NCBI GenBank assembly: GCA_947474905.1
Contig: CANJKQ010000033.1
Coordinates: 1-7,549, forward strand
Direction of reading: 5' to 3'
Length of the DNA stretch: 7,549 nt
DNA from: Pseudomonadota bacterium
GTDB taxonomy: Bacteria; Pseudomonadota; Alphaproteobacteria; Sphingomonadales; Sphingomonadaceae
Of the stretch, positions 6,046-7,549 are shown in pieces. A program made the position numbers and the translations under genes. The notes beneath the pieces were generated by a model. That model made no database searches and was not told where the DNA came from. It saw only the letters and a list, made by a program, of their open reading frames with translations. The stretch's first letter is position 1; each line of letters begins with the position of its first letter.

Positions 6046-7544
6046 CAGCCGGTGGTTCCTGCTTCACGATCGGCGAAACGGTCGATCGGGCCAATGCTTT
6101 GGAGAAGGCGCCGGATCGCCGCCTGAGGATCATGGCCCGGCAGTGCCTCGGCCGACAGCAATATCGCGACCGCACGCTGCCGCCCGCCGAACAGCTTTGC
6201 CCGCAGCGTCTCCAGCTTCACCCGCTTTTCGCTCCCCGTCACGACGTCGCCGATACGATACCAGGTCGCAACGACACGTTCGACGGGGCCGGGCGCGGTG
6301 ATCCGTATCGCCGACCCGCCGTTGATGGCGGGCACGGCGCCCACTTTCACCCAGCGATCATTTTCGGCCAGCGCGCCGATGCCAAAGCCGACCAGTTCCT
6401 TGCCCTCGCGCTGGCTGCCGTACACCGCCACCGCCACGTCAACCACATTGCCCGCCCCATCGGCATAGCGGCCAATCAGGAAATGGTCGGCATTGGGGTA
6501 ATGCGGTGCCCAGGGCACACGCGCGCTCATCGCTACGCGCTGCCAGCCTGGCAGCACCGGCAAGTCGATATGGCGCGGCAGAACATCGGCACGGGCGTCG
6601 AGCGCCTTGGCGGCCGCGGGTGCGGCGATCATCACGGCCAGCGCCAGCGCCGCTGCGACCAGCGCGTCGATCCGCCTCGGCGAGGCCCGGCCCAGCGCAG
6701 CGCCATCGACCGGCGCCGCATCCGGATCGCGATCAAACCAGCGCCAGCCAATCGCCAGCACGGCCCCCATCACGCCCGCGAAAAACAGCCAGCCGAATAT
6801 GATATGGTCAAAACCCGTCGCGGTTTCGACCGAGGTCAGCGACGCCGCATAAATGGTGCCGAACGCGCGCACGCCATTGGCGATCACCGCAACCGCTTCC
6901 GCCATCACGAAGAAACCGATCCGGCGCGGCCAGCTATTGAAGCACAGATGCGCGACCAGCACCGCAAAGGCCGCCATCGCGATCACGAATTTGGAACCCG
7001 AACACGCCTCGGCGATCGCAAAATAGCCCGCTGGCGTCGTGATCAGCGTGCCATTGACGCTGGCAGAGACCCCGACCAGCCCAAGCAATCGCGTCACCAT
7101 CGCGACGGTAATGTCTTGCAGCGGTGCCGCCACCGACTCGCCAAACGGCACAAGGAAAAAGGCGTAAGCTAGCGGAAACGCCAGCGCGCGCGCGACCTGC
7201 GGCCCGAGCAAGGTCAGCACCAGTCCGGGCAGCATTGCCACCAGGCCGATATGGCGGAACAGGGCAACGCCGGCGATTTGCCCGACCAGCCATAGGCTGC
7301 CTGCCCCCGCCAGCGCCACCAACCCCAGCGGCCACGCCACCGGATCTAGCGCCGCCAGCACCGCTCGTCGCTGCCAGACCAGCCACGCCACCACCGGCCC
7401 GATGAACAGGCAGTGGCCGAAGGTGGTATTGGTCCACCACAAGGTCGCCAGCGCGCGGGCATCGGCCGCAAAGGCGACCAGCGCGGCACCAATCAGGACG
7501 GCCAGAAAAAACCCGTGCCGCGGCCACCCTGCCCGCCATTCCAT
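6045..7544 (-). CDS. xrtA: Exosortase A fused to an EpsI domain
   Basis: This 499-residue inner-membrane protein combines an eight-helix exosortase domain (about 10-270) with a C-terminal EpsI-type periplasmic domain (about 320-490), joined by a further hydrophobic segment near 293-312. The catalytic signature is intact: Cys181 in AEACSGSK (178-185), Arg226 in NGVRAFG (223-229) and His247 in GFDHIIFGW (244-252). Exosortases recognise C-terminal PEP-CTERM signals (Pro-Glu-Pro, membrane helix, basic tail) and cleave or transfer the protein during export, in step with exopolysaccharide production. No PEP-CTERM substrate is encoded in this window. The start at 7544 gives a plausible N-terminus, but the frame stays open to the window edge, so a slightly longer protein is possible. 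The TGA overlaps the start of the amidotransferase gene by one base. The pair forms one - strand operon whose earlier genes lie off the right edge. Confidence 0.92.
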   Translation of the reverse strand: MEWRAGWPRHGFFLAVLIGAALVAFAADARALATLWWTNTTFGHCLFIGPVVAWLVWQRRAVLAALDPVAWPLGLVALAGAGSLWLVGQIAGVALFRHIGLVAMLPGLVLTLLGPQVARALAFPLAYAFFLVPFGESVAAPLQDITVAMVTRLLGLVGVSASVNGTLITTPAGYFAIAEACSGSKFVIAMAAFAVLVAHLCFNSWPRRIGFFVMAEAVAVIANGVRAFGTIYAASLTSVETATGFDHIIFGWLFFAGVMGAVLAIGWRWFDRDPDAAPVDGAALGRASPRRIDALVAAALALAVMIAAPAAAKALDARADVLPRHIDLPVLPGWQRVAMSARVPWAPHYPNADHFLIGRYADGAGNVVDVAVAVYGSQREGKELVGFGIGALAENDRWVKVGAVPAINGGSAIRITAPGPVERVVATWYRIGDVVTGSEKRVKLETLRAKLFGGRQRAVAILLSAEALPGHDPQAAIRRLLQSIGPIDRFADREAGTTG

Positions 7545-7549
7545 TGCGG

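Noticed and set aside
5964..7172. 402-codon open frame on the + strand opposite the exosortase gene
   Set aside because: It has Arg/His-rich composition without motifs, while the opposite strand encodes an exosortase with all catalytic residues.

Overview
The window comes from a GC-rich alphaproteobacterium, most probably a sphingomonad. Three things point there: strong G/C bias at third codon positions, two intergenic palindromes of a style I recall as common in Sphingomonadales genomes, and an exosortase A locus together with a deoxyhypusine-synthase-like gene beside an ornithine-type decarboxylase. The assignment is inferred from recollection; no 16S or other marker is present.

Left block (1-1754, + strand): the C-terminal half of a fold-III PLP decarboxylase of the ornithine decarboxylase type, cut by the window edge, then a 95-base gap filled by a double-hairpin repeat, then a complete deoxyhypusine-synthase-like gene. 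Bacteria have no eIF5A, so the likely product is a polyamine. The simplest reading is ornithine to putrescine to sym-homospermidine, the polyamine long used as a chemotaxonomic marker of Sphingomonas in the strict sense.

Middle block (1757-4047): a metabolite:H+ symporter-like MFS transporter on the - strand, tail to tail with the synthase gene with only 2 bases between the stop codons. It is divergent from a pair of tandem + strand genes that encode two related 144-residue MAPEG-family membrane proteins. A 105-base gap with an imperfect inverted repeat separates this pair from the next block.

Right block (4153-7544, - strand): two genes of the exosortase A / PEP-CTERM system. Exosortase A, fused to an EpsI-type periplasmic domain, comes first in transcription. 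It is followed by the exosortase-associated amidotransferase, an asparagine synthase homologue, with a one-base stop/start overlap. In this system the exosortase processes PEP-CTERM proteins at the inner membrane, and its neighbours make and export an exopolysaccharide. The rest of the locus must lie beyond the right edge.

Most of the window is conventional. The points most worth a second look are the remodelled active site of the deoxyhypusine-synthase-like protein, the tandem MAPEG pair, and the two palindromic intergenic elements. I found no RNA genes, CRISPR array, phage genes or insertion sequence, and no gene-free stretch longer than 300 bases.
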